63,661 nt of DNA, from NCBI GenBank assembly GCA_002479785.1, contig DLPD01000030.1, forward strand, positions 13,732 through 77,392. Direction: 5' to 3'. The position numbers were made by a program, and so were the translations under genes. This stretch comes from Cytophagaceae bacterium UBA7467. GTDB taxonomy: Bacteria; Bacteroidota; Bacteroidia; Cytophagales; Spirosomataceae. Below the pieces are notes generated by a model. That model worked only from the letters and a program-made list of their open reading frames with translations, ran no database searches and was not told where the DNA came from. How positions within the stretch are numbered: position 1 is the first letter of the stretch; each line of letters opens with the position of its first letter. Positions 50,130 through 56,449 of the stretch are shown here, piece by piece.

Positions 50130-51221
50130 ATGGGCAGTATATACGGTAAAATATTTCAAATTAGTACGTTTGGCGAGTCACACGGTGCTGCAGTAGGTGT
50201 GGTAGTAACGGGTTGTCCTGCGGGTGTTGATTTCGATATGGATTTCATTCAATCGGAATTAGATCGCCGCAAACCGGGACAATCGCGTATTACAACACAA
50301 CGTAAAGAAGCAGATTCGGTGGAAGTAGTTTCCGGCGTTTTCGAAGGGAAAACGACGGGAACACCGATTGCGTTGCTCGTTTGGAATGGGGACCAACGCT
50401 CGAAAGATTATTCTCACATTGCGGATCAATTCCGTCCTTCGCACGCTGATTTTACCTACCAAGAAAAGTATGGTATTCGCGATTACCGCGGAGGCGGTCG
50501 TAGCTCCGCGAGAGAAACGGTGGCGCGCGTGGCTGCTGGGGCTTTGGCTAAATTAGTCCTACAGCAATTAGGTGTAAAAATCACCGCCTATGTTTCACAA
50601 GTAGGAACCTTGAAATTAACAACGCCTGTAGAGCAACTGGATTTAGCCCTTGCAGAAACCAATGCCGTGCGTTGTCCTGACAGTAAATTAGCCGAAGAGA
50701 TGTTTACTTACATCGACGAAATTCGCAAGCAAGGGGATTCTGTGGGAGGGGTCGTTTCAGCCTACATCACAGGCTGCCCGGTGGGTTTAGGCGAACCCGT
50801 TTTCGATAAATTGCATGCGGAATTAGGCAAAGCGATGTTAAGTATTAACGCTGTAAAAGGCTTTGAATACGGCTCCGGATTTGATGGGGTGGAACTTCGC
50901 GGATCTCAGCATAACGATATTATTGTTAAAGACGAAGCAGGAAAAGTAAGCACGTTAACAAATCACTCAGGAGGTATTCAGGGCGGGATTTCGAATGGAG
51001 AGCCCATTTACTTCCGTGTGGGATTCAAGCCAGTAGCGACGATCATGCAGGATCAGGATAGTTTGAACAATTCTGGTGAAAAAATTGTTGTATCAGGCAA
51101 AGGTCGTCACGATCCTTGTGTGGTGCCACGTGCCGTGCCTATCGTGGAGGCGATGTCTGCGATTGTCTTATTGGATTTCTATTTACGGAATCGTTTGACA
51201 CAATTATCAGACGTTTTATGA
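50130..51221 (+). CDS. aroC: Chorismate synthase
   Basis: A 363-residue FMN-dependent enzyme that makes chorismate from EPSP, the last step of the shikimate pathway. Signatures are 'FGESHGAAVGVVVTGCPAG' at the start, 'YRGGGRSSARETVARVAAGA' (about 118-137), and 'KGRHDPCVVPRAVPIVEAM' near the end. Length is normal. Its product feeds menF (31774) and aromatic amino acid synthesis. The stop overlaps the tadA start (ATGA, 51218-51221). Confidence 0.97.
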   Translation: MGSIYGKIFQISTFGESHGAAVGVVVTGCPAGVDFDMDFIQSELDRRKPGQSRITTQRKEADSVEVVSGVFEGKTTGTPIALLVWNGDQRSKDYSHIADQFRPSHADFTYQEKYGIRDYRGGGRSSARETVARVAAGALAKLVLQQLGVKITAYVSQVGTLKLTTPVEQLDLALAETNAVRCPDSKLAEEMFTYIDEIRKQGDSVGGVVSAYITGCPVGLGEPVFDKLHAELGKAMLSINAVKGFEYGSGFDGVELRGSQHNDIIVKDEAGKVSTLTNHSGGIQGGISNGEPIYFRVGFKPVATIMQDQDSLNNSGEKIVVSGKGRHDPCVVPRAVPIVEAMSAIVLLDFYLRNRLTQLSDVL

Positions 51222-51658
51222 TTCCAAACGAGGATGAATATTACATGAGTCTCGCGCTGAAACAAGCGGAACGGGCTTTAGAAGACGAAGAAATTCCGGT
51301 AGGAGCGGTCGTGGTTTGCCAAGGCAAAATCGTGGCAAAGGCCTACAACCAAACGGAAATATTGACTGATGTAACGGCTCATGCAGAAATGATTGCGATT
51401 ACCTCTGCCGCCCAAACCATCGGTGCTAAATATTTGAAAGATTGCACGCTTTACGTGACACTGGAACCTTGCCTCATGTGTGCAGGTGCCATTTATTGGT
51501 CACAATTAGGGCGTTTAGTGTACGGTGCTTCAGAAGAGAAGCGCGGTTTTGAAAAATTAGGAAAAGGAATTTTACACCCGAAGACAGAGATTGTTGGAGG
51601 GGTTTTGGCAAACGAATCAGAACAACTATTGAAGGAGTTCTTTTCGATGCGACGCTAA
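51218..51658 (+). CDS. tadA: tRNA-specific adenosine deaminase TadA
   Basis: A 146-residue zinc deaminase that converts A34 of tRNA-Arg(ACG) to inosine. The zinc/catalytic motif 'TAHAEMIAI' and the cysteine pair 'EPCLMCAGA' are present, with 'IPVGAVVV' and 'YGASEEKRG' typical of TadA. The ATG at 51218 overlaps the aroC stop by four bases and gives the normal length; the frame is open from 51116 but that part overlaps aroC. Confidence 0.93.
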   Translation: MIPNEDEYYMSLALKQAERALEDEEIPVGAVVVCQGKIVAKAYNQTEILTDVTAHAEMIAITSAAQTIGAKYLKDCTLYVTLEPCLMCAGAIYWSQLGRLVYGASEEKRGFEKLGKGILHPKTEIVGGVLANESEQLLKEFFSMRR

Positions 51659-51676
51659 TAAAATAGTAGATGGCAC

Positions 51677-51740
51677 ATGATGAATGGTCAATGAAAGGCC
51701 TCCATCATTCACCATTTACCACGTACCATTCACCATTTAA
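51677..51740. repeat. Intergenic repeat with direct and inverted copies of CATTCACCATTTA
   Basis: The 13-mer CATTCACCATTTA occurs at 51706-51718 and again at 51727-51739 (21-base period), with a similar ACCATTTACC between. Upstream, TGAATGGT (about 51680-51687) is the inverted form of ACCATTCA. The block fills the tadA-sod gap and has no coding frame. It may be a short mobile-like or palindromic intergenic element or a weak hairpin; I cannot tell which. Confidence 0.6.
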
Positions 51741-51751
51741 ATTAATATACT

Positions 51752-52363
51752 ATGTCATTTACATTAGCCCCCTTGCCGTATGCAAATAATGCGTTAGAGC
51801 CGCATTTCGATGCATTAACGATGGAAATTCACCACGATCGTCACCACAACGCTTACGTGACGAATTTGAACGCAGCGGTAGCTGGAACGGAGTTAGAAGG
51901 AAAGTCGTTAGAAGAATTATTCACTTCCATCTCTACCTTATCTCCAGCCGTTCGTAACAACGGTGGTGGACACTATAACCACGATTTATTTTGGAATATC
52001 CTTTCGCCAAATGGCGGTGGTGTTCCAGTGGGTACCTTGGCGAAAGCAATCGATGCAAAATTCGGTTCTTTTGATGCCTTTAAAGAAGAGTTTAAGAAAG
52101 CAGGTTTAACGCGTTTCGGTTCAGGCTGGGCGTGGTTAGTAGCGCAGAAAGATGGTTCAGTGGCAGTTTCAAGCACGCCTAACCAAGACAATCCTTTAAT
52201 GGATGTAGCTGACGTTAAAGGCTTTCCAGTTATCGGGTTAGATGTTTGGGAGCATGCATACTATTTGAAATTCCAAAACAAGCGTCCAGATTACATTGAC
52301 GCTTTCTGGAGTGTGGTTGATTGGAACAAAGCGGAAGCGCGTTACCTAGCAGCTCAGAAATAA
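51752..52363 (+). CDS. Superoxide dismutase (Fe/Mn)
   Basis: A 203-residue Fe/Mn superoxide dismutase, which converts superoxide to oxygen and hydrogen peroxide. Metal ligands are the His in 'MEIHHDRHHNAYV', the His in 'GGHYNHDLFWNIL', and the Asp and His in 'LDVWEHAYYLKFQNKR'. Length is normal and there is no signal peptide, so the enzyme is cytoplasmic. Iron versus manganese preference cannot be settled by eye. The gene is single, followed by a strong terminator. Confidence 0.95.
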   Translation: MSFTLAPLPYANNALEPHFDALTMEIHHDRHHNAYVTNLNAAVAGTELEGKSLEELFTSISTLSPAVRNNGGGHYNHDLFWNILSPNGGGVPVGTLAKAIDAKFGSFDAFKEEFKKAGLTRFGSGWAWLVAQKDGSVAVSSTPNQDNPLMDVADVKGFPVIGLDVWEHAYYLKFQNKRPDYIDAFWSVVDWNKAEARYLAAQK

Positions 52364-52372
52364 TTGATTAGG

Positions 52373-52403
52373 ACGGGAGAATGAAAATTCTCCCGTTTTT
52401 TTC
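52373..52403 (+). terminator. Terminator of the superoxide dismutase gene
   Basis: Perfect 10-bp stem ACGGGAGAAT (52373-52382) with ATTCTCCCGT (52387-52396), loop GAAA, followed by a T-run. Confidence 0.92.
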
Positions 52404-52411
52404 GGCTTTCT

Positions 52412-52442
52412 TTTGCAATATTGGAAGCTTTGCGTATTTTTG
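52412..52442 (+). promoter_or_regulatory. Consensus promoter of tRNA-His
   Basis: TTTG (52412-52415), a 19-base spacer, then TATTTTTG (52435-52442). This is an exact fit to the Bacteroidota TTTG-N19-TAnnTTTG promoter. The transcript would start only a few bases before the tRNA. Confidence 0.8.
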
Positions 52443-52453
52443 CAGACCCAAAT

Positions 52454-52528
52454 GGCGGTTGTAGCTCACTCGGTTAGAGCACTGGTTTGTGGTACCAGGG
52501 GTAGTGGGTTCGAATCCCATCATCCGCC
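52454..52528 (+). tRNA. tRNA-His (GTG)
   Basis: Cloverleaf with D stem GCTC/GAGC, anticodon stem CTGGT/ACCAG, loop TTGTGGT holding anticodon GTG (52489-52491), and T arm GTGGG-TTCGAAT-CCCAT. An encoded G at -1 (52454) faces C73 (52528), the hallmark of tRNA-His. One acceptor pair is U-U. The 3' CCA is not encoded. Confidence 0.94.
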
Positions 52529-52530
52529 CA

Positions 52531-52564
52531 AAATGCCTCAGTAGAAATACTGGGGCATTTTTTG
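52531..52564 (+). terminator. Terminator after tRNA-His
   Basis: AAATGCC (52531-52537) pairs with GGCATTT, with an inner pairing CAGTA/TACTG around GAAA, followed by a T-run. Confidence 0.8.
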
Positions 52565-52590
52565 TTAATTTTCTGTACATTTGTTTAGAA
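52563..52590 (+). promoter_or_regulatory. Promoter and possible light-regulator operator of cruF
   Basis: The -7 box TACATTTG lies at 52576-52583, 17 bases before the cruF start. Three six-base units TGTTAA (52563), TGTACA (52574) and TTAGAA (52585) are spaced exactly 11 bases apart, with the middle one overlapping the -7 box. CarH-type regulators bind 11-bp direct repeats containing a similar TACA core, so this is a candidate operator; the match is weak in the outer units. Confidence 0.4.
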
Positions 52591-52599
52591 AATCTTCGC

Positions 52600-53238
52600 A
52601 TGAATCCCGTATTTCTAAAACGTTTTCTAATCGTTATATATGCAGCCGGATTATTCGGAATGCATTTACCAGCTACTGCGGCCTTGTTTACCTCTTTGGT
52701 GCCCTTGACACTTTGGTTTACTGCCTTTATCTGTGTGGTCTATTTTCCCAAGCCTTCTTTTCAAGCCTATGTATTTTTAGGGCTATTAGCCATTGCAGCA
52801 TGGTATTTAGAGGTGCAAGGAGTGAGGACCGGACAAATTTTCGGAGTTTACAGCTATGGGAAAACACTTGGTTTCCAATTAATTAAGGTGCCTATCACCA
52901 TCGGTTTGAATTGGTTGGTTTTGGTGTTAGCGACAAGTGCATTAGTGGAAGAGTGGAATATCGCAGGTAAAATAAGTAAAGCGGCGATAGGAGCTGGTCT
53001 GATGACAGCCTTGGATTTCTTGATTGAGCCGGTAGCGGTGCATTTTGATTTTTGGTCTTGGGCTGGGGTGCAGGTGCCAGCACAAAACTTTGTGGCCTGG
53101 TGGTTTGCCTCTTTTGTTTTTCATTTAGCTTACCAAAATACCCCTTTCCCATCCAAATCAAGCCTATTTAGATTAATTGCTACGCTGCAATTTTTATTCT
53201 TTTTAGGGCATTGGCTTCTTTTACAATTTAATTTCTAA
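52600..53238 (+). CDS. cruF: Carotenoid biosynthesis protein CruF-like (DUF422)
   Basis: A 212-residue membrane protein with about seven hydrophobic segments, of the carotenoid synthesis family that includes CruF, the carotene 1,2-hydratase. Typical segments are 'EVQGVRTGQIFGVYSYGKTLG' region (about 70-90), 'VPITIGLNWLVLVLA', 'GAGLMTALDFLIEPVAVHFDFWSW' region and 'NFVAWWFASFVFHL'. The ATG at 52600 lies downstream of the tRNA terminator; the frame open from 52489 runs back into the tRNA and is not used. A B12-binding MerR regulator starts 24 bp after its stop. Confidence 0.85.
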   Translation: MNPVFLKRFLIVIYAAGLFGMHLPATAALFTSLVPLTLWFTAFICVVYFPKPSFQAYVFLGLLAIAAWYLEVQGVRTGQIFGVYSYGKTLGFQLIKVPITIGLNWLVLVLATSALVEEWNIAGKISKAAIGAGLMTALDFLIEPVAVHFDFWSWAGVQVPAQNFVAWWFASFVFHLAYQNTPFPSKSSLFRLIATLQFLFFLGHWLLLQFNF

Positions 53239-53262
53239 ACATTTTCAGAACTCTTGTGTTAA

Positions 53263-54150
53263 ATGAGAATGAACGTGTATTCGATAAAGGATTTAGAGAA
53301 TTTTAGTGGTATCAAGGCCCACACTATCCGCATTTGGGAGCAGCGCTACCATCTGCTTAATCCAGTTCGAACGGAGACAGGTATTCGTACCTATTCTGAC
53401 ATCGATTTAAAGCGAATTTTGAATATTGCGACGCTTCAAAACAAGGGAGGAATCAAAATATCCAAGATTGCCGAATTAACGGAATCAGAAATTTCAGAGA
53501 AAATACTTCAGCTTTCTGGCGGCGAATTAGATTATCCAGAACACATCCAGGCTATCACGGTGGCCATGATGGACTTGGATGAGTACCGTTTCCAAGTATT
53601 GGCCAAAACGATAACCGAGGCTTATGGTTTTGAGAACTTTATGCTCAAAGTTATTTATCCGTTTTTAACCCGATTAGGTACCCTATGGCTTTCTGGTTCG
53701 GTAGGCCCAGCTCAGGAACACTTTATTACGCATTTAATTCGTCAAAAAATCATTGCCGCCATCGACTCTCAAATGGCAAAACCTAGACCAGATGCGAAGA
53801 AGTTCTTGTTGTATCTTCCAGAGGGGGAATTACATGAGATCGGTTTGCTTTTCGCGAGTTATTTAATCCGAGCTCGTCAACATTCCGCAGTTTATTTAGG
53901 TCAATCGCTTCCTTTTGATGAATTGTGTTTAGCATACGAAATACACCAACCGGATTACGTGTTCAGTGTATTTACGACTGAACCCTCGCAGGATATTTTG
54001 CCGGCTTACGTTGCTGAATTAGACAAGATGCTACCTGATGCGAAAATTATGTTGACTGGGTACAACGTGTTACATTCAGCTGAACCACTTCCTGCTCGCA
54101 TTCAACTGATCGGAGATTTTAACACTTTAATCGAATTGATTGAATCCTAA
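53263..54150 (+). CDS. MerR-family regulator with B12-binding domain (CarH/LitR-type photoreceptor)
   Basis: A 295-residue regulator. The N-terminal MerR domain (1-75) has 'YSIKDLENFSGIKAHTIRIW' and 'RTYSDIDLKRI'. A four-helix bundle (about 95-170) carries the W-x9-E-H motif of CarH photoreceptors: Trp142, Glu152, His153. The cobalamin-binding fold follows (about 178-295) with 'EGELHEIGLL', where His191 would be the lower cobalt ligand, as His177 is in Thermus CarH. Proteins with these residues bind adenosylcobalamin, form tetramers and repress carotenoid genes in the dark; light breaks the Co-C bond and releases DNA. The neighbour cruF fits that role. The stop shares four bases (CTAA) with manC. 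Confidence 0.87.
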   Translation: MRMNVYSIKDLENFSGIKAHTIRIWEQRYHLLNPVRTETGIRTYSDIDLKRILNIATLQNKGGIKISKIAELTESEISEKILQLSGGELDYPEHIQAITVAMMDLDEYRFQVLAKTITEAYGFENFMLKVIYPFLTRLGTLWLSGSVGPAQEHFITHLIRQKIIAAIDSQMAKPRPDAKKFLLYLPEGELHEIGLLFASYLIRARQHSAVYLGQSLPFDELCLAYEIHQPDYVFSVFTTEPSQDILPAYVAELDKMLPDAKIMLTGYNVLHSAEPLPARIQLIGDFNTLIELIES

Positions 54151-55208
54151 CTGAAGTTTGGGTCTAACTTAGTCGCATCCTCCACAAATTGTTTTACCTG
54201 CTGCTCCTGGTCTTTAGGGCAAATCATCAGGACATTTCCGTGTTCCGCTACGATGTAATTCGAAAGTCCGTGAATGACCACTAATTTATCTTTAGGGGCT
54301 TTGATAATGCAATCTTTAGTGTCATAAAGTATCACCTTCGCATCCACCGCATTCTGCAGTTCATCCTTTTCGTTTATTTCGTGCAAGGATTTCCAAGTTC
54401 CTAAATCCGACCAGCCAATATCGGCTAAAATAACTTTCACATCGCGCGCTTTTTCCATGATGCCATTATCCATCGAAATGCTTTTGCAAACAGCGTAGAC
54501 TTTTCGAATGAAATCAGGCTCTTCATCAGTATAATAGAAGGCACGTCCTTCTTCGAACTGTTCCGCAAGGCGTGAAAGGTGTTTAGTTAATTCGTGTTTA
54601 AAGGTGGGGATGGAGAAAACAAAAAGTCCCGCGTTCCAGACGTAGTCCCCGCTTTCTAAAAATGCCTCGGCTAATTCTAAGTTAGGCTTTTCGGTGAAGG
54701 TTTTGACGGTTTTTGCCGTTTCCGCTGATTCTTGGTATTGGATGTATCCGTATCCTGTGTCTGGGCGAGTGGGTACGATTCCGAGTGTGACTAATACGGG
54801 TTCTTTCGCCGTTTCTAACGCTTCATGAACGCGTGCTTTGAAAGCCTCTTCTTTTAAAATAACGTGATCTGCAGGAGCCACAATCATCTTCGCTTTCGGA
54901 TGCTTTTTACTAATCTTGTAGGCCGCATATGCGATGCAAGGAGCCGTATTTTTGCGATTAGGCTCTTTTAAGATTTGATCGGGACTTAAAAAGGGTAATT
55001 GTTCTTGTACGATACCCGCGAATTCTTCGCTGGTGACCACGTACATATTTTCAGGAGCTACTATTCCTTCAAAGCGTTCAGCGGTTTGCTGAAGCATGGT
55101 TTTTCCCACGCCTAATACGTCGTGAAATTGCTTCGGATAATTACTTCTGGAGATGGGCCAAAACCGGGTTCCGATTCCACCCGCCATAATTACAAGGCAG
55201 TTAGGCAT
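54147..55208 (-). CDS. manC: Mannose-1-phosphate guanylyltransferase
   Basis: A 353-residue nucleotidyltransferase that makes GDP-mannose from GTP and mannose-1-phosphate. The pyrophosphorylase signature 'IMAGGIGTRFWPISR' is near the N-terminus, followed by 'TMLQQTAERF', 'MIVAPADHVI', 'GYIQYQES' and 'FTEKPNLELAEAFLESGDYVWNAGLFVF' region. The short form lacks the fused isomerase domain. GDP-mannose serves glycan and lipid glycosylation. It begins four bases after the stop of the DUF3089 gene. Confidence 0.92.
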   Translation of the reverse strand: MPNCLVIMAGGIGTRFWPISRSNYPKQFHDVLGVGKTMLQQTAERFEGIVAPENMYVVTSEEFAGIVQEQLPFLSPDQILKEPNRKNTAPCIAYAAYKISKKHPKAKMIVAPADHVILKEEAFKARVHEALETAKEPVLVTLGIVPTRPDTGYGYIQYQESAETAKTVKTFTEKPNLELAEAFLESGDYVWNAGLFVFSIPTFKHELTKHLSRLAEQFEEGRAFYYTDEEPDFIRKVYAVCKSISMDNGIMEKARDVKVILADIGWSDLGTWKSLHEINEKDELQNAVDAKVILYDTKDCIIKAPKDKLVVIHGLSNYIVAEHGNVLMICPKDQEQQVKQFVEDATKLDPNFS

Positions 55209-55212
55209 ACGC

Positions 55213-56241
55213 TTATTTTTGGCTGAGGTACGTGTTTACACGTAAAACAGCGTTTTCTCTAATATTTTGGTAATATAAATTAATGTCAGCCTTATGCCAG
55301 TTTTTCAACTTCACAAAAGCACGACCGGGTACATACGGAGTATTTGTCCATAAGATTCCTAAATGGTTTTGGGCATCGGCAAATTCTTTCACGTATTTAA
55401 ATCCATAGGATACACCACCTATATTCTTTTCCTTGGAGGCAAAATTCTCATCCGTTGACCAAGTCAATGGATTAACGGAGGCTAATTCAGTCACCGTACC
55501 TGGATGCCAAGGAGGTAAATAGCCTTGCAAAAAGGTAGTGTAGGCTACAAAACAACCTGTTTGATTAGGGGATGTACAAACAGGGATATTTGTAAATGTA
55601 TTTTTAGGCGTCGCAATGCCAATAATATAGGCTGCTACCAGTTGCTTGCCTAATGTTTTCCCGTCAAAATATTCTTTCATCAAGCGCGTGGCATGGACTG
55701 TTCCTTGGCTATGGCTGGCGATAATAATGGGCCTCCCCTTGTTTTCGTGCGCCAAATAGTAGTCAAAGGCTCTTTTTACATCGGAATAGGCTAAGTCCAA
55801 GGCAGCCTCTTTATCCTCTTTGTATGGAGTAACAAATGCTTGGTAATGTGCCTGGCGGTAGCGTGGTGCGAAAATTCGTCCGGCAGCATTAAAGGCGGTG
55901 GCTTGATTCAAAATAGTTGAGCTGTCTGTCCGCGTATTCAAGGCTTGGTCAGTCATCGAAGCATTCCAAACATATTCGTTTTCCGGTTTATAGGTAAATA
56001 TGGTGGGGTGAATAAAGAAGACATCGGCTTTAGCGTTTGCCTGTTCATCTTTTAATGAGGACTTGCGTGGCACTAAATCCGCCGCATCATAGCGAGACGG
56101 TAGAGCTGACCAAGCGGCAGGATCTGCATAATCCATAGGTGCCGGTTGTGTTGCGTCTTTCCATCTAGTGCTCAGCACATAAGGCGTTTGGCTAGTGCAA
56201 GCGCTGAGGTAAATGACACAAAAAATGACAAGAGCTCTCAT
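55213..56241 (-). CDS. DUF3089 alpha/beta-hydrolase lipoprotein
   Basis: A 342-residue protein with a lipoprotein signal (lipobox L-S-A-C, Cys15). The body is the DUF3089 family, an alpha/beta hydrolase-like fold: 'ADVFFIHPTIFTYKPEN', 'GRIFAPRYRQAHYQAF', and the nucleophile elbow 'IIIASHSQGTVHATRLM' with the Ser of S-H-S-Q-G. A distal His is expected in 'LPPWHPGTV' or 'FADAQNHLGILW'. Substrate unknown. A -7 box lies at 56258-56265, and manC follows closely, so the two are one unit. Confidence 0.84.
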   Translation of the reverse strand: MRALVIFCVIYLSACTSQTPYVLSTRWKDATQPAPMDYADPAAWSALPSRYDAADLVPRKSSLKDEQANAKADVFFIHPTIFTYKPENEYVWNASMTDQALNTRTDSSTILNQATAFNAAGRIFAPRYRQAHYQAFVTPYKEDKEAALDLAYSDVKRAFDYYLAHENKGRPIIIASHSQGTVHATRLMKEYFDGKTLGKQLVAAYIIGIATPKNTFTNIPVCTSPNQTGCFVAYTTFLQGYLPPWHPGTVTELASVNPLTWSTDENFASKEKNIGGVSYGFKYVKEFADAQNHLGILWTNTPYVPGRAFVKLKNWHKADINLYYQNIRENAVLRVNTYLSQK

Positions 56242-56257
56242 AGGCTAAATTTATATG

Positions 56258-56265
56258 CAAAGCTA
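56258..56265 (-). promoter_or_regulatory. -7 promoter box of the DUF3089-manC unit
   Basis: The minus strand reads TAGCTTTG, matching TAnnTTTG, 17 bases upstream of the DUF3089 start. Confidence 0.45.
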
Positions 56266-56393
56266 GTAGTTTAATCCCCCTTTTTAAAATAAAATGATTG
56301 AGCGGTAATAGGAGATGATAATCGATTAAATTATTTTCTGAAAAATTAGTAATTTTTTAATACTAACATAGTGGTGAATAATGAAATCTTCTT

Positions 56394-56401
56394 TATTTTT
56401 G
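56394..56401 (+). promoter_or_regulatory. -7 promoter box of the second TonB-dependent receptor
   Basis: TATTTTTG matches TAnnTTTG, 49 bases before the receptor start at 56450. The roughly 130 AT-rich bases upstream show no riboswitch pattern that I recognise. Confidence 0.45.
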
Positions 56402-56449
56402 TCCTAATTCGAGTATCCCAAACAAATTGTGTCATTAAAAACACCCATT

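Noticed and set aside
51116..51217. N-terminal extension of tadA inside aroC
   Set aside because: It is out of frame with a clearly conserved aroC end and is not part of the TadA family; the ATGA overlap at 51218 is a normal start.
51661..51751. CRISPR array
   Set aside because: Only two exact short copies with an 8-base gap occur, without spacers of regular length or cas genes.
52489..52599. Reading frame of the cruF gene extending back into the tRNA-His gene
   Set aside because: The extension crosses the tRNA anticodon arm and a terminator, and the promoter box at 52576-52583 lies after it. The ATG at 52600 is the start.
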